Shown piece by piece: positions 1 through 5,998 of a stretch of DNA of 7,282 nt. The DNA comes from Syntrophales bacterium. Lineage in GTDB: Bacteria > Desulfobacterota > Syntrophia > Syntrophales > UBA8958. The position numbers were made by a program, and so were the translations under genes. Numbering within the stretch: the first letter of the stretch is position 1; every line of letters begins with the position of its first letter. Under the pieces are notes generated by a model. It had not been told where the DNA came from, did no database searches, and was given only the letters and a program-made list of their open reading frames with translations. Where the stretch lies: the NCBI GenBank assembly GCA_023231165.1, contig JALNVY010000121.1:1-7282 (forward strand). Reading direction: 5' to 3'.

Positions 1-929
1 ATAAGGAGCGCTACGGAAATGGCGCTGAAGCTCACGGCGGAGGCGATCAATACAAGTCCCCCCAGCGAATCTCCAATGGTAAGAGCGGTGCCGCCGCATA
101 AGGGGACGATATAAACACCGATGGCAATCATAAAAATCACCTGGACCGCGTTAATCAGAAGATAAGGGATCATCTTGCCCAGGATCAGATAGGAGTTGGA
201 TACATTCATGCTTCTAAGGCGCATGAATGTGCCCTGATCCCTTTCGGATATGAAGGTGTTGGATATGGGGATAACGATAAAAAACATGGAAAACACGAGC
301 CACGCGGGAACGCTCTGCTGGACGGCGGAAGGCATTTTGGAATAGTGTCCCCCTTTGTAAACGTATTGGACGTCGATGGGGCTAAGTTTATCCGCCTTCA
401 GGTCCTTCTTGTCGATTCCGGCGAAGGCGAGGAGCTTGTCGATACGGCCGATAAAGGCATCCCATCTCAGTTTCGACAGCTCTCCGTCCAGCGTGCTTTT
501 TAAAACAAGCTGCGTCTGGACGGGCACCGTGGGATTAACGAGGAGTTCCAATGGATTCTTTTCCTTTTCCTTACCCTTTTTATTCACGAAGGCGGAAAAG
601 TTCTTTTTTATGATCAGGGCGAACTTGTAGTCCCGGGATAGCATCTGTTCTTTGACGCTCTCCGTGACGGTGTCTTTCTCAATGAGGTGAAAACGGAAGG
701 TGTTGTGTTCTTCCATCGCCTTCAAAAACGCCGCCGACCGCTTTCCCGAGTCATGGTTCACAGCGAGGATGTCAATGACAACACTGCTATGAAGTTCAAA
801 CAGGTCCTTCATGGCGAGGGTCATGATCAGAATGAAAACGGCGGGCAGGATGAAGAGGACAGTTACGGCATGGACGTCCCGAATGATCAGTAAAAATTCT
901 TTTTTTAAAATGTAAAATAGTTTTATCAT
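1..929 (-). CDS. ABC-2 type transporter permease, N-terminal part (runs off left edge)
   Basis: This is the membrane subunit of an ABC exporter paired with the ATPase just upstream on the same strand. Translating the minus strand from ATG 929-927 gives 309 open codons up to the window edge, so the C-terminus is missing. A short cytoplasmic N-terminus (MIKLFYILKKEF) is followed by TM1 at about residues 21-40, a large hydrophilic and presumably periplasmic domain at about 41-205, TM2 at about 207-226, the cytoplasmic ABC-2 motif around 229-239 (ERDQGTFMRLR), TM3 at about 247-275, and the start of TM4 from about 288. A big loop between TM1 and TM2 is typical of YhhJ/YadH-like ABC-2 permeases, usually about 370 residues, so perhaps 60 or more residues lie outside. 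An in-frame stop just upstream fixes the start. No clear ribosome binding site is visible, so coupling to the ATPase gene, which ends 14 bp before, is likely. The substrate cannot be read from the sequence. Confidence 0.9.
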   Translation of the reverse strand, partial: MIKLFYILKKEFLLIIRDVHAVTVLFILPAVFILIMTLAMKDLFELHSSVVIDILAVNHDSGKRSAAFLKAMEEHNTFRFHLIEKDTVTESVKEQMLSRDYKFALIIKKNFSAFVNKKGKEKEKNPLELLVNPTVPVQTQLVLKSTLDGELSKLRWDAFIGRIDKLLAFAGIDKKDLKADKLSPIDVQYVYKGGHYSKMPSAVQQSVPAWLVFSMFFIVIPISNTFISERDQGTFMRLRSMNVSNSYLILGKMIPYLLINAVQVIFMIAIGVYIVPLCGGTALTIGDSLGGLVLIASAVSFSAISVALL

Positions 930-943
930 TGTTGATTATACGG

Positions 944-1693
944 TCAATTTTCGTCGCGCAACCTGACGTTTGTCAGCTTGAGGAAAAGTTCCTCAAGGTT
1001 TCTATGGCCGCAAAGGGTATCGGCGCGTGTCAGAATGTCCTGCTTGGCGCCGTGAAGAATGAGTTCGCCCTCATCGATAATGGCGATTTCATCGGACACC
1101 TGCTCAATCTCATCCATATAGTGGGATGTATAGATGATTGTCATCTTCCGTTCCGAGTTGATCTTTTTTATCGTCTTAAGGATATAGTTCCTTGATTGCG
1201 CATCGACGCCCAACGTAGGCTCGTCAAGATACAATATTTCCGGGTCGTTGAGGAGACCTATGGCCATGTTCAAGCGCCTTTTCATGCCGCCGGAAAACTT
1301 GTCCACCCGTTTATCCAAGAAATCTTGAATACTTCCGATATCGATGCAGAATTCCATGCTCTCCTTCAGCTTCTTTCCCTTCAGACCCCGCAGGGCGCCA
1401 AAATATTCCAGGTTTTCCCGGGCTGTCAGTCGCGGATAGAAAGCGAGAGTCTGGGGCACGTAACTGCATCTTGTTTGGATGGCCCCGATCTCATGGTCGA
1501 GATCCATGCCGTTTACAGTTATGCTTCCGCTGTCCTTCCTGATCACGCCGATAAGGATGGAGAGGAGGGTTGTCTTTCCTGCGCCATTGGGACCAAGGAG
1601 CCCCATGATGGAGCCGCTTTGGATCGAAATGGTCACGTCTTTGAGGACAGGTTTTTTGTCGTAGGATTTGTAGAGATGTTCAATTTTGATCAA
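944..1693 (-). CDS. ABC transporter ATP-binding protein (ABC-2 exporter, CcmA-like)
   Basis: This is the cytoplasmic ATPase that would power the permease encoded next to it. All nucleotide-binding elements are intact in its 249 residues: Walker A GPNGAGKT (34-41), Q-loop Gln81, signature FSGGMKRR (133-140), Walker B ILYLDEP (153-159), D-loop GVD (162-164) and H-loop His191. Length and motifs fit ATPases of the ABC-2 drug/polysaccharide/lipid exporter group (CcmA/YhhH/NodI-like). The start is TTG at 1693-1691, where the protein begins MIKIEHLYKSYD as family members do. No in-frame ATG exists upstream, and a GGGGGA stretch lies 11 nt before the TTG as a weak ribosome binding site. The frame stays open further upstream without a convincing start. 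The gene lies 155 bp after the ligase on the same strand and has its own candidate promoter. An unusual start plus a weak binding site suggest modest translation. Confidence 0.93.
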   Translation of the reverse strand: MIKIEHLYKSYDKKPVLKDVTISIQSGSIMGLLGPNGAGKTTLLSILIGVIRKDSGSITVNGMDLDHEIGAIQTRCSYVPQTLAFYPRLTARENLEYFGALRGLKGKKLKESMEFCIDIGSIQDFLDKRVDKFSGGMKRRLNMAIGLLNDPEILYLDEPTLGVDAQSRNYILKTIKKINSERKMTIIYTSHYMDEIEQVSDEIAIIDEGELILHGAKQDILTRADTLCGHRNLEELFLKLTNVRLRDEN

Positions 1694-1792
1694 CGGCTTA
1701 CCATTCCCCCGGGACCCACTCTTACTTTTGTCATTTCGAACAAGAAATCCTTGCCTGCGTCCGGAAGGACAGTTCCTGATATTTCGCCACGG

Positions 1793-1821
1793 CGTATAGA
1801 AGAAATGTCATTATTCGTCAA
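1793..1821 (-). promoter_or_regulatory. Candidate sigma70 promoter for the ABC exporter genes
   Basis: On the minus strand, a -35 element TTGACG (1821-1816, 5 of 6 to consensus) and a -10 element TATACG (1798-1793, 4 of 6) are separated by exactly 17 bp. The site lies in the 155-bp gap between the ligase stop and the ATPase start. Transcription from about 1786 would give a leader of roughly 90 nt. If real, the exporter pair can be expressed without the ligase. It was found by eye only. Confidence 0.45.
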
Positions 1822-1848
1822 GATGAAAATCCCCAAAGTATGATGTAA

Positions 1849-3246
1849 TCATTTATTCTTCCCCGTTTTCAGGATTCGTTCGATTTCTGTCCGGTCATAT
1901 TTGCCCGCCGGTGTCATGGGTATCTCTTCCACAACGGCCAGTCGCCTGGGAACGGCGTAAGTTTCGCTGATATCGGCAATGCCGCGCCTCACATCCGTTA
2001 CATCGAGTCGGGTCGCGACCAGAGCGGCCAGTTCATTCTGCCTCCCCGTCCTCACGGGAAGTGCCATGACAACTGCATCATAAACGCCGGGTATCCGCTT
2101 CAGTTTGGCCTGAACGGCAGCCATGTCAACTCTCTTCCCGCCGATCTTGACGATATCGTCCGCTCTGCCGCGCAGGATGAAACGGCCATCTCCATCCGGA
2201 TCAGCGCAGTCTGCCGTGACAAAAAAACCGTCGCCATCCCGGGGAAGCGTCGGTGAGAGAAAGTCTGACCGGACGCAAAGGCTTCGATCACGAATCCTCC
2301 AATCGACGGGATCCATGGGAACCCATGATTCCCGATCCGGAAAACGGCGCCTTGTGGCCACACCTCCCGTTTCCGTTGAGCCATAAACTTCGATAACATC
2401 CACACCTGTTTTTTCCCGAAAATAGAGGGCATCCTCCCTGTCCAGCATTCCCGCCGACGAAAAGGCCATCCGCAGATGGAAGCGCTGCAGGGCATCACTT
2501 TTCAGGACCCGAAAATGAACGGGAACGCTGACCAGAACGGTTGCCTTATGTTCCTGCGCGGCTAAAAGGATCTCTTTGGGGAAGGTATAGATTCCAGGGA
2601 GAATACGGGCGGAGCTGACCAGTGGAATCAGTACGGAAAAGAGCAGGCCGTAGATATGGTACGGAGGTACGGTTGAGAGAAACAAATCGTCTTTCGTGAT
2701 GCCGAATATGCCGGATTGGTAGCGGGCCTCGGCAAGCATATTACGTGGCGTCTTGGGCCAAATTGCCGGTTTCCCGGTCGAGCCGCCTGTAAACAAAATG
2801 AGAAAAGGTTCGTCGGGATCACGAACGGAATCGGTCAGAGCGGCGCCCTGGGGCGGTATTGCAGCGATGTCAATTACACGCGGTCCGGGCGGAAAATCTC
2901 CTGAGCCGTCGGCGAGAAAAAAGGTCGGAGACAGGGCTTCCATAACTTCCTCAAGGGCCTGATGGGAGCGGGCATAGGGCAGAACAAGAAGGGGTCCGCC
3001 GCTGCTGAGGGAGGCGATCAGGGCTGCGGCAAGAAGGGCCTTGTCGTCGCTGCACAGACAAATTGTCGGTTTGCTGACATTCGAAGACTTAGCGAGGTGA
3101 TAAAGGCCTGCCGCTAACCGATAGATCTCTCTGTAAGTACTGCCTCCGAGTATGAAGTCTCTGTCCGGATCTGCGGGTGGGGAGAGGAATTCCCGATGCC
3201 AGTCCGGATTTGTGATACGGTCTTTTCTAAGCGGATTCATCAACAT
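1849..3246 (-). CDS. AMP-forming acyl/aryl-acid ligase (ANL superfamily, ApeH-like)
   Basis: This enzyme activates a carboxylic acid with ATP to an acyl- or aryl-adenylate and passes it to a thiol, either an acyl carrier protein or CoA. Of 465 residues, these core motifs are visible: phosphate-binding loop FTGGSTGKP (152-160), YGSTETGG (288-295), a TAD aspartate (Asp346) where many relatives have TGD, the hinge region GRADDIVKIGGKRV (360-373), and the C-terminal catalytic lysine in PMTPAGKYDR (Lys449). It is shorter than acyl-CoA synthetases (about 500-550) but similar in size to the stand-alone ligases of aryl polyene clusters, which charge an aromatic acid onto a carrier protein. Divergent dehydratase and reductase genes favour a starter-loading role; this is inference, and an ordinary fatty-acid ligase is the alternative. 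ATG 3246 and ATG 3240 are both possible starts. Neither has a good ribosome binding site; the nearest purine run, GGGAAAGGGAA, is about 15 nt or more away behind an AT-rich stretch. Confidence 0.9.
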   Translation of the reverse strand: MLMNPLRKDRITNPDWHREFLSPPADPDRDFILGGSTYREIYRLAAGLYHLAKSSNVSKPTICLCSDDKALLAAALIASLSSGGPLLVLPYARSHQALEEVMEALSPTFFLADGSGDFPPGPRVIDIAAIPPQGAALTDSVRDPDEPFLILFTGGSTGKPAIWPKTPRNMLAEARYQSGIFGITKDDLFLSTVPPYHIYGLLFSVLIPLVSSARILPGIYTFPKEILLAAQEHKATVLVSVPVHFRVLKSDALQRFHLRMAFSSAGMLDREDALYFREKTGVDVIEVYGSTETGGVATRRRFPDRESWVPMDPVDWRIRDRSLCVRSDFLSPTLPRDGDGFFVTADCADPDGDGRFILRGRADDIVKIGGKRVDMAAVQAKLKRIPGVYDAVVMALPVRTGRQNELAALVATRLDVTDVRRGIADISETYAVPRRLAVVEEIPMTPAGKYDRTEIERILKTGKNK

Positions 3247-3322
3247 AAAATATTTAAATAGTTCCCTTTCCCAAGCACGACTTCGCTTTTGAAGACTGCA
3301 AGCGCAACGTCGATAATTAATC

Positions 3323-3350
3323 TTGACATCCCTCAGTTTTTCCCTTTAAG
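3323..3350 (+). promoter_or_regulatory. Candidate sigma70 promoter for the plus-strand operon
   Basis: A perfect -35 hexamer TTGACA (3323-3328) is followed after 16 bp by TTTAAG (3345-3350, 4 of 6 to TATAAT). It sits in the 160-bp divergent region between the ligase and dehydratase genes, about 57 bp before the dehydratase start, so it would drive the dehydratase-reductase-LolA-lipoprotein run. The -10 element is imperfect. No clear partner promoter for the ligase was identified, although an AT-rich block (TATTTAAATATTTTAT on its strand) directly precedes the ligase start. No convincing operator palindrome was seen. Confidence 0.4.
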
Positions 3351-3406
3351 TAAGCCCACCTCTTAGCATGATTGGAAGGTCTTGAACAACAATAAATTGA
3401 GATGAT

Positions 3407-3835
3407 ATGATGGACATAGAAGACCTGATCCCCCACCGCGACAGAATGAAGCTCCTCGATGAGGTCGTATCCGTAAACGAGGATGTCGCCGTTACCTCGG
3501 CCAGGGTTTCCGATCGTTGGCCTCTGTGCCAGGGGGCTTACGTCGATCCCGTCGTACTCATCGAGATTGTGGCGCAGACTGCGGCTGTTCTCGTCAGTAG
3601 TAAGATAGGGATTAAAAGGGGCGTCCGCGGGCGTGGATGGATTGTCGGCATCAAGAATGCAGATTTTTTTGTGGACCGGATTCCTCTGGATACGGTACTC
3701 ATCGCAACGGTTAAGGATCTGTATAATGTCGACCAGTATAGTGTCCTGGATGGCGAGGTTACAGCAGCAGCAAAGCCGCTGTGCCGCGTCCAAATTCAGG
3801 TGTTCCGTGAAATTGACGAAGAAAAAGTATTATGA
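3407..3835 (+). CDS. ApeP-like hot-dog 3-hydroxyacyl-ACP dehydratase
   Basis: This is a hot-dog fold protein of 142 residues related to FabZ/FabA dehydratases, which remove water from 3-hydroxyacyl chains on acyl carrier protein. The N-terminal signature PHRDRMKLLDEV (9-20) and the central-helix segment LIEIVAQTAA (51-60) with Glu53 and Gln57 are recognisable. Where FabZ has the catalytic histidine in QGHFPG, this protein reads QGAYVDP (42-48), with Ala at the histidine position and about five residues fewer before the helix. That shortened form matches my recollection of the ApeP/COG4706 group from aryl polyene clusters. An in-frame stop just upstream limits the start to ATG 3407 or ATG 3410; GAG at 3399-3401 is the only Shine-Dalgarno-like stretch and spaces slightly better to 3410. 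The gene leads a tightly packed operon. It may need a partner dehydratase with an intact active site, not present here. Confidence 0.82.
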   Translation: MMDIEDLIPHRDRMKLLDEVVSVNEDVAVTSARVSDRWPLCQGAYVDPVVLIEIVAQTAAVLVSSKIGIKRGVRGRGWIVGIKNADFFVDRIPLDTVLIATVKDLYNVDQYSVLDGEVTAAAKPLCRVQIQVFREIDEEKVL

Positions 3836-3840
3836 AGGAG
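3836..3840 (+). promoter_or_regulatory. Ribosome binding site that sets the ketoreductase start
   Basis: AGGAG at 3836-3840 (within AAGGAGAGAG) lies 9 nt before ATG 3850. The in-frame ATG at 3832 lies upstream of this site, overlaps the dehydratase stop and has no binding site of its own, so 3850 is the better start. Confidence 0.7.
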
Positions 3841-3849
3841 AGAGATGAC

Positions 3850-4578
3850 ATGGACGAAGAGAAAATTGCCCTGGTGACCGGCGGCAGTCGCGGTATCGGC
3901 CGCGCGATAGCGATTGAACTTGCCGCCGCCGGCTACGGGATCATCTTTACTTATAAGTCTAACGACCAGGCGGCTGATGAAACCCTCCAAATGATTCACT
4001 CAAAGGGGGGCCGGGCGGAAAAAATCCGGTTCGATGTGGCAAACTCGGAGGAGGCGGCTCTCGCCATGAATGAGATTGTCGCGCAGCACAATAACATCCG
4101 CATTCTGGTCAATAATGCCGGGATCAATGCCGACGGCCTATTCATGATGATGCCGGAGGGAGATTGGGATTCCGTCATCCAGACGACGCTCAAGGGCTTC
4201 TACAATGTGACGAAGCCGATTGTAAAGACGATGGTCAGGAAAAAGAAGGGTTCTATTGTCTCCATATCGTCTGCATCGGCCCTTATGGGCAATAGAGGAC
4301 AGGCTAATTACGCAGCGGCGAAGTCCGGACTGATTGCGGCGAGCCGTGTCCTGGCCGCGGAGGTCGGCAGATTGGGCGTTCGGGTCAATGTCGTTGCGCC
4401 GGGGTTGATCGATACCGACATGATCAAAGGCGCTCCGGTGGAAAGAATCAAGGATATTATCCCCATGGCAAGGATCGGCAAGCCGGAGGAGGTGGCAAAA
4501 GTCGTCCGTTTTCTGTGTTCCGATGATGCCTCTTATGTTACGGGGCAGGTTATATCCGTCAATGGCGGGATGTTTTGA
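3850..4578 (+). CDS. fabG-like: 3-oxoacyl-ACP reductase, FabG-type short-chain dehydrogenase
   Basis: This enzyme reduces a 3-oxoacyl chain on acyl carrier protein to the 3-hydroxy form using NAD(P)H, the step before the dehydratase encoded upstream. Counting from ATG 3850 (242 residues; E. coli FabG has 244), it has the cofactor loop TGGSRGIG (10-17), NNAG (88-91), catalytic Ser141, Tyr154 and Lys158 in YAAAK, and VAPGLIDTDM (182-191). The Asn of the usual Asn-Ser-Tyr-Lys tetrad appears to be Thr113 (IQTTLKG, where E. coli FabG has IETNLSS). The nearby NRGQANYAAAK region is otherwise standard. A longer product from ATG 3832 would overlap the dehydratase stop but lacks a ribosome binding site. 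The stop overlaps the next start as TGATG. Context favours a cluster-dedicated reductase (ApeQ-like) over the housekeeping FabG, since fabD, acpP and fabF are not beside it. Confidence 0.92.
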   Translation: MDEEKIALVTGGSRGIGRAIAIELAAAGYGIIFTYKSNDQAADETLQMIHSKGGRAEKIRFDVANSEEAALAMNEIVAQHNNIRILVNNAGINADGLFMMMPEGDWDSVIQTTLKGFYNVTKPIVKTMVRKKKGSIVSISSASALMGNRGQANYAAAKSGLIAASRVLAAEVGRLGVRVNVVAPGLIDTDMIKGAPVERIKDIIPMARIGKPEEVAKVVRFLCSDDASYVTGQVISVNGGMF

Positions 4579-5198
4579 TGCACTGTTTTAAAAAATACTG
4601 TTTCGTCATTTCGGTTCTTCTTTCCTGTGTCTTCCTGCTTGGATGGGCGGATAGCTGGGAAAGTATCCAGAAGGAATCGGCAAAGATAAAGTCCGTCAAA
4701 GCTCATTTTATCCAGTCGAAGCATATGAAGATCCTGGCCAGGCCCCTTGTTTCAAAGGGGCGTTTTTATTTCCAGGCGCCCGATTCGGTCCGTTGGGAAT
4801 ATGTTTCGCCGGTAAAGAGTATTCTCTTGATGAACGGGGACGGAATCAGAAGATACACCCAGGGCAGCAAAGGTCTTACGGAGGACAAAACCGGATCGCT
4901 ACAGTCGATGCAGGTAGTTCTGAAGGAGATTGGTCAGTGGAGTAATGGGCAGTTCTCAACAAATGAACATTTCACGGCGGTCCTGAAAAAAGGCAAAGAG
5001 CCGGTGATCATCATGACCCCCAGAGAGAAGGGCCTTGCCGCCATGATCTCGCGCATCGTCATCACCCTTTCTTCAGACAAGCCGGGCGTACTGAAATCGG
5101 TGAAGATATTTGAGAATGAGGGAAACTACACCCTCTTTGAGTTCAGCGATGTGCAGGTCAATGAAAAGATCGCTGAATCGTTATTCCGGGATGCATAA
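4578..5198 (+). CDS. LolA-like outer-membrane lipoprotein carrier protein
   Basis: This is a periplasmic carrier of the LolA fold, whose family shuttles lipoproteins or other lipidated cargo from inner to outer membrane. The 206 residues (E. coli LolA precursor about 203) start with a signal peptide: basic n-region, hydrophobic core at about 8-21, and likely signal peptidase I cleavage after Ala24 (GWA/DS). Cys17 (VLLSC) resembles a weak lipobox, but the hydrophobic core continues past it, so a soluble periplasmic form is preferred. LolA-type features follow: AHFIQSKHM near residues 42-50, then SKGRFYFQAPDSVRWEYVSP, the conserved Phe-Gln and Gly...Pro...Arg-Trp pattern. The ATG at 4578 overlaps the ketoreductase stop (TGATG), indicating translational coupling. 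Its place in a fatty-acid-like operon suggests a dedicated paralogue carrying a pathway product or lipoprotein, like ApeL in aryl polyene clusters, not the housekeeping LolA. Confidence 0.85.
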   Translation: MHCFKKYCFVISVLLSCVFLLGWADSWESIQKESAKIKSVKAHFIQSKHMKILARPLVSKGRFYFQAPDSVRWEYVSPVKSILLMNGDGIRRYTQGSKGLTEDKTGSLQSMQVVLKEIGQWSNGQFSTNEHFTAVLKKGKEPVIIMTPREKGLAAMISRIVITLSSDKPGVLKSVKIFENEGNYTLFEFSDVQVNEKIAESLFRDA

Positions 5199-5908
5199 TG
5201 GAGCTGATCTCGCCGTTCAAATATGGATTAGTCATGCTTATGATGGCGTCATTTCTCTTTTCGTGCAGCCGCCTCCCTGTGATCAAACCTGTGGAACCGT
5301 CGGCAGCGGCGGCACTCATCGAACAGTGCGGCCGGCCTTATCCCTCTGTTCCCTATCGTTTTGTTCATGCGATAGAAGTGACATTGCCGGGCGGGTCATC
5401 GGGAACCCTGATAGGCGTCAGCCTTGTTGATCCCAAGGCGGCGGCCGTGCAAAGTGCGATGATGACCCTTGAAGGCTTTGTTCTTTTTGATGGCGCCTAT
5501 GATAAGAATGTCCATGTTGATCGCGCGGTGCCGCCCTTCGATAAGCCCCAGTTCGCAAAGAATATGCTCGGAGATGTTCGCTTGATGTATCTGGCGCCGG
5601 AAGGAAAGCCGGTGAACGCAGGCACTCTTAAAGGCGGAGCCGTGATCTGCCGGTACATAGGAAATCAGTATCCCGTAATGGATGTTATCGTTCATCGGGA
5701 CGGGTCCTGGGATATCGATGCCTACAGCGAGAGTGAGGAACCAAGGCGGCGGATCAGGGCCGGTTCCGTAAAGAATGGAATCCCGGAGACGGTTGAGTTG
5801 AAGGCTTATGAAGCCTGGGATTATACCTTGCAAATGAGACTGATCAGTGCGGATCCTGTTGTACAGGAGACAGCGCCGGTGAGCCCGGGGCGCCAGCCTG
5901 ATGAATAA
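5198..5908 (+). CDS. Predicted outer-membrane lipoprotein of unknown function
   Basis: I do not recognise this 236-residue protein with certainty. It opens with a signal sequence, hydrophobic from about 9 to 21, ending in lipobox FLFSC with the lipidated Cys at residue 23; Ser24 at +2 predicts outer-membrane sorting under the E. coli Lol rule. The remainder has no transmembrane segment and looks beta-rich: LPGGSSGTLIGVSLVDP (about 63-79), then a segment ending NMLGDVRLMYLAPEG. The motif order and gene position recall the DUF3261-type lipoproteins that follow LolA/exporter genes in aryl polyene-like clusters, but the protein is longer than those I know and the match is tentative. The C-terminal tail is proline-rich and probably disordered. 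The ATG overlaps the LolA-like stop as TAATG, so the two are translated together, consistent with a carrier and its outer-membrane acceptor or partner. Confidence 0.75.
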   Translation: MELISPFKYGLVMLMMASFLFSCSRLPVIKPVEPSAAAALIEQCGRPYPSVPYRFVHAIEVTLPGGSSGTLIGVSLVDPKAAAVQSAMMTLEGFVLFDGAYDKNVHVDRAVPPFDKPQFAKNMLGDVRLMYLAPEGKPVNAGTLKGGAVICRYIGNQYPVMDVIVHRDGSWDIDAYSESEEPRRRIRAGSVKNGIPETVELKAYEAWDYTLQMRLISADPVVQETAPVSPGRQPDE

Positions 5909-5931
5909 TCGCGAACCCATCCCCACCCTAG

Positions 5932-5952
5932 CCCTCCCCTTGAAGGGGAGGG
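5932..5952. repeat. GC-rich perfect palindrome (dispersed-repeat-like hairpin)
   Basis: CCCTCCCC (5932-5939) and GGGGAGGG (5945-5952) are perfect reverse complements. T5940 and A5944 also pair, giving a 9-bp stem with loop TGA. It is preceded by the C-rich run CCCATCCCCACCCTAG (5916-5931). The following bases (GAAATATAG) lack a U-tract, so it is a poor intrinsic terminator. The pattern resembles the short C-rich/G-rich palindromes scattered between genes in many proteobacterial genomes; this window holds only one copy, so repetition is not shown here. Confidence 0.6.
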
Positions 5953-5985
5953 GAAATATAGATGCAATGATTTCATTTAGTTGTC

Positions 5986-5989
5986 GAGG
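5986..5989 (+). promoter_or_regulatory. Ribosome binding site that sets the radical SAM gene start
   Basis: GAGG at 5986-5989 lies 9 nt before GTG 5999. An in-frame TTG at 5981 precedes this site and has no comparable site, and the extra six residues it would add (MSRHFQ) look unlike a protein start, so GTG 5999 is preferred. Confidence 0.6.
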
Positions 5990-5998
5990 CATTTTCAG

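Noticed and set aside
376..893. Plus-strand open frames at 376-630 and 687-893
   Set aside because: They are antisense to the permease, which reads without interruption on the minus strand with ABC-2 motifs and transmembrane segments.
1690..1811. Two tiny chained minus-strand reading frames (26 codons at 1811-1731 and 14 codons from 1734) ending in a TTGA overlap with the ATPase start, which could be leader peptides
   Set aside because: Neither has a Shine-Dalgarno site or a recognisable sequence, the first overlaps the candidate promoter, and short chained frames arise often by chance.
929..1843. Open frames on the plus strand at 929-1195 and 1196-1843
   Set aside because: Both are antisense to the ABC ATPase, whose Walker, signature and H-loop motifs are all in place on the minus strand; the predicted products resemble no family.
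3317..3793. A 158-codon minus-strand frame opposite the dehydratase
   Set aside because: The plus-strand dehydratase has hot-dog motifs; the antisense product has none and would run through the divergent promoter region.
3832..3849. Ketoreductase start at ATG 3832
   Set aside because: It has no ribosome binding site, and AGGAG at 3836-3840 lies downstream of it at ideal spacing to ATG 3850, where the length matches FabG.
4594..4653. LolA-like protein as a lipoprotein acylated at Cys17
   Set aside because: The lipobox-like VLLSC sits mid-way in the hydrophobic core, and a signal peptidase I site at Ala24 fits better, though it cannot be excluded.
5932..5952. Palindrome as an intrinsic terminator
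   Set aside because: The stem is strong but is followed by GAAATATAG and not a T-run, so termination is not supported.
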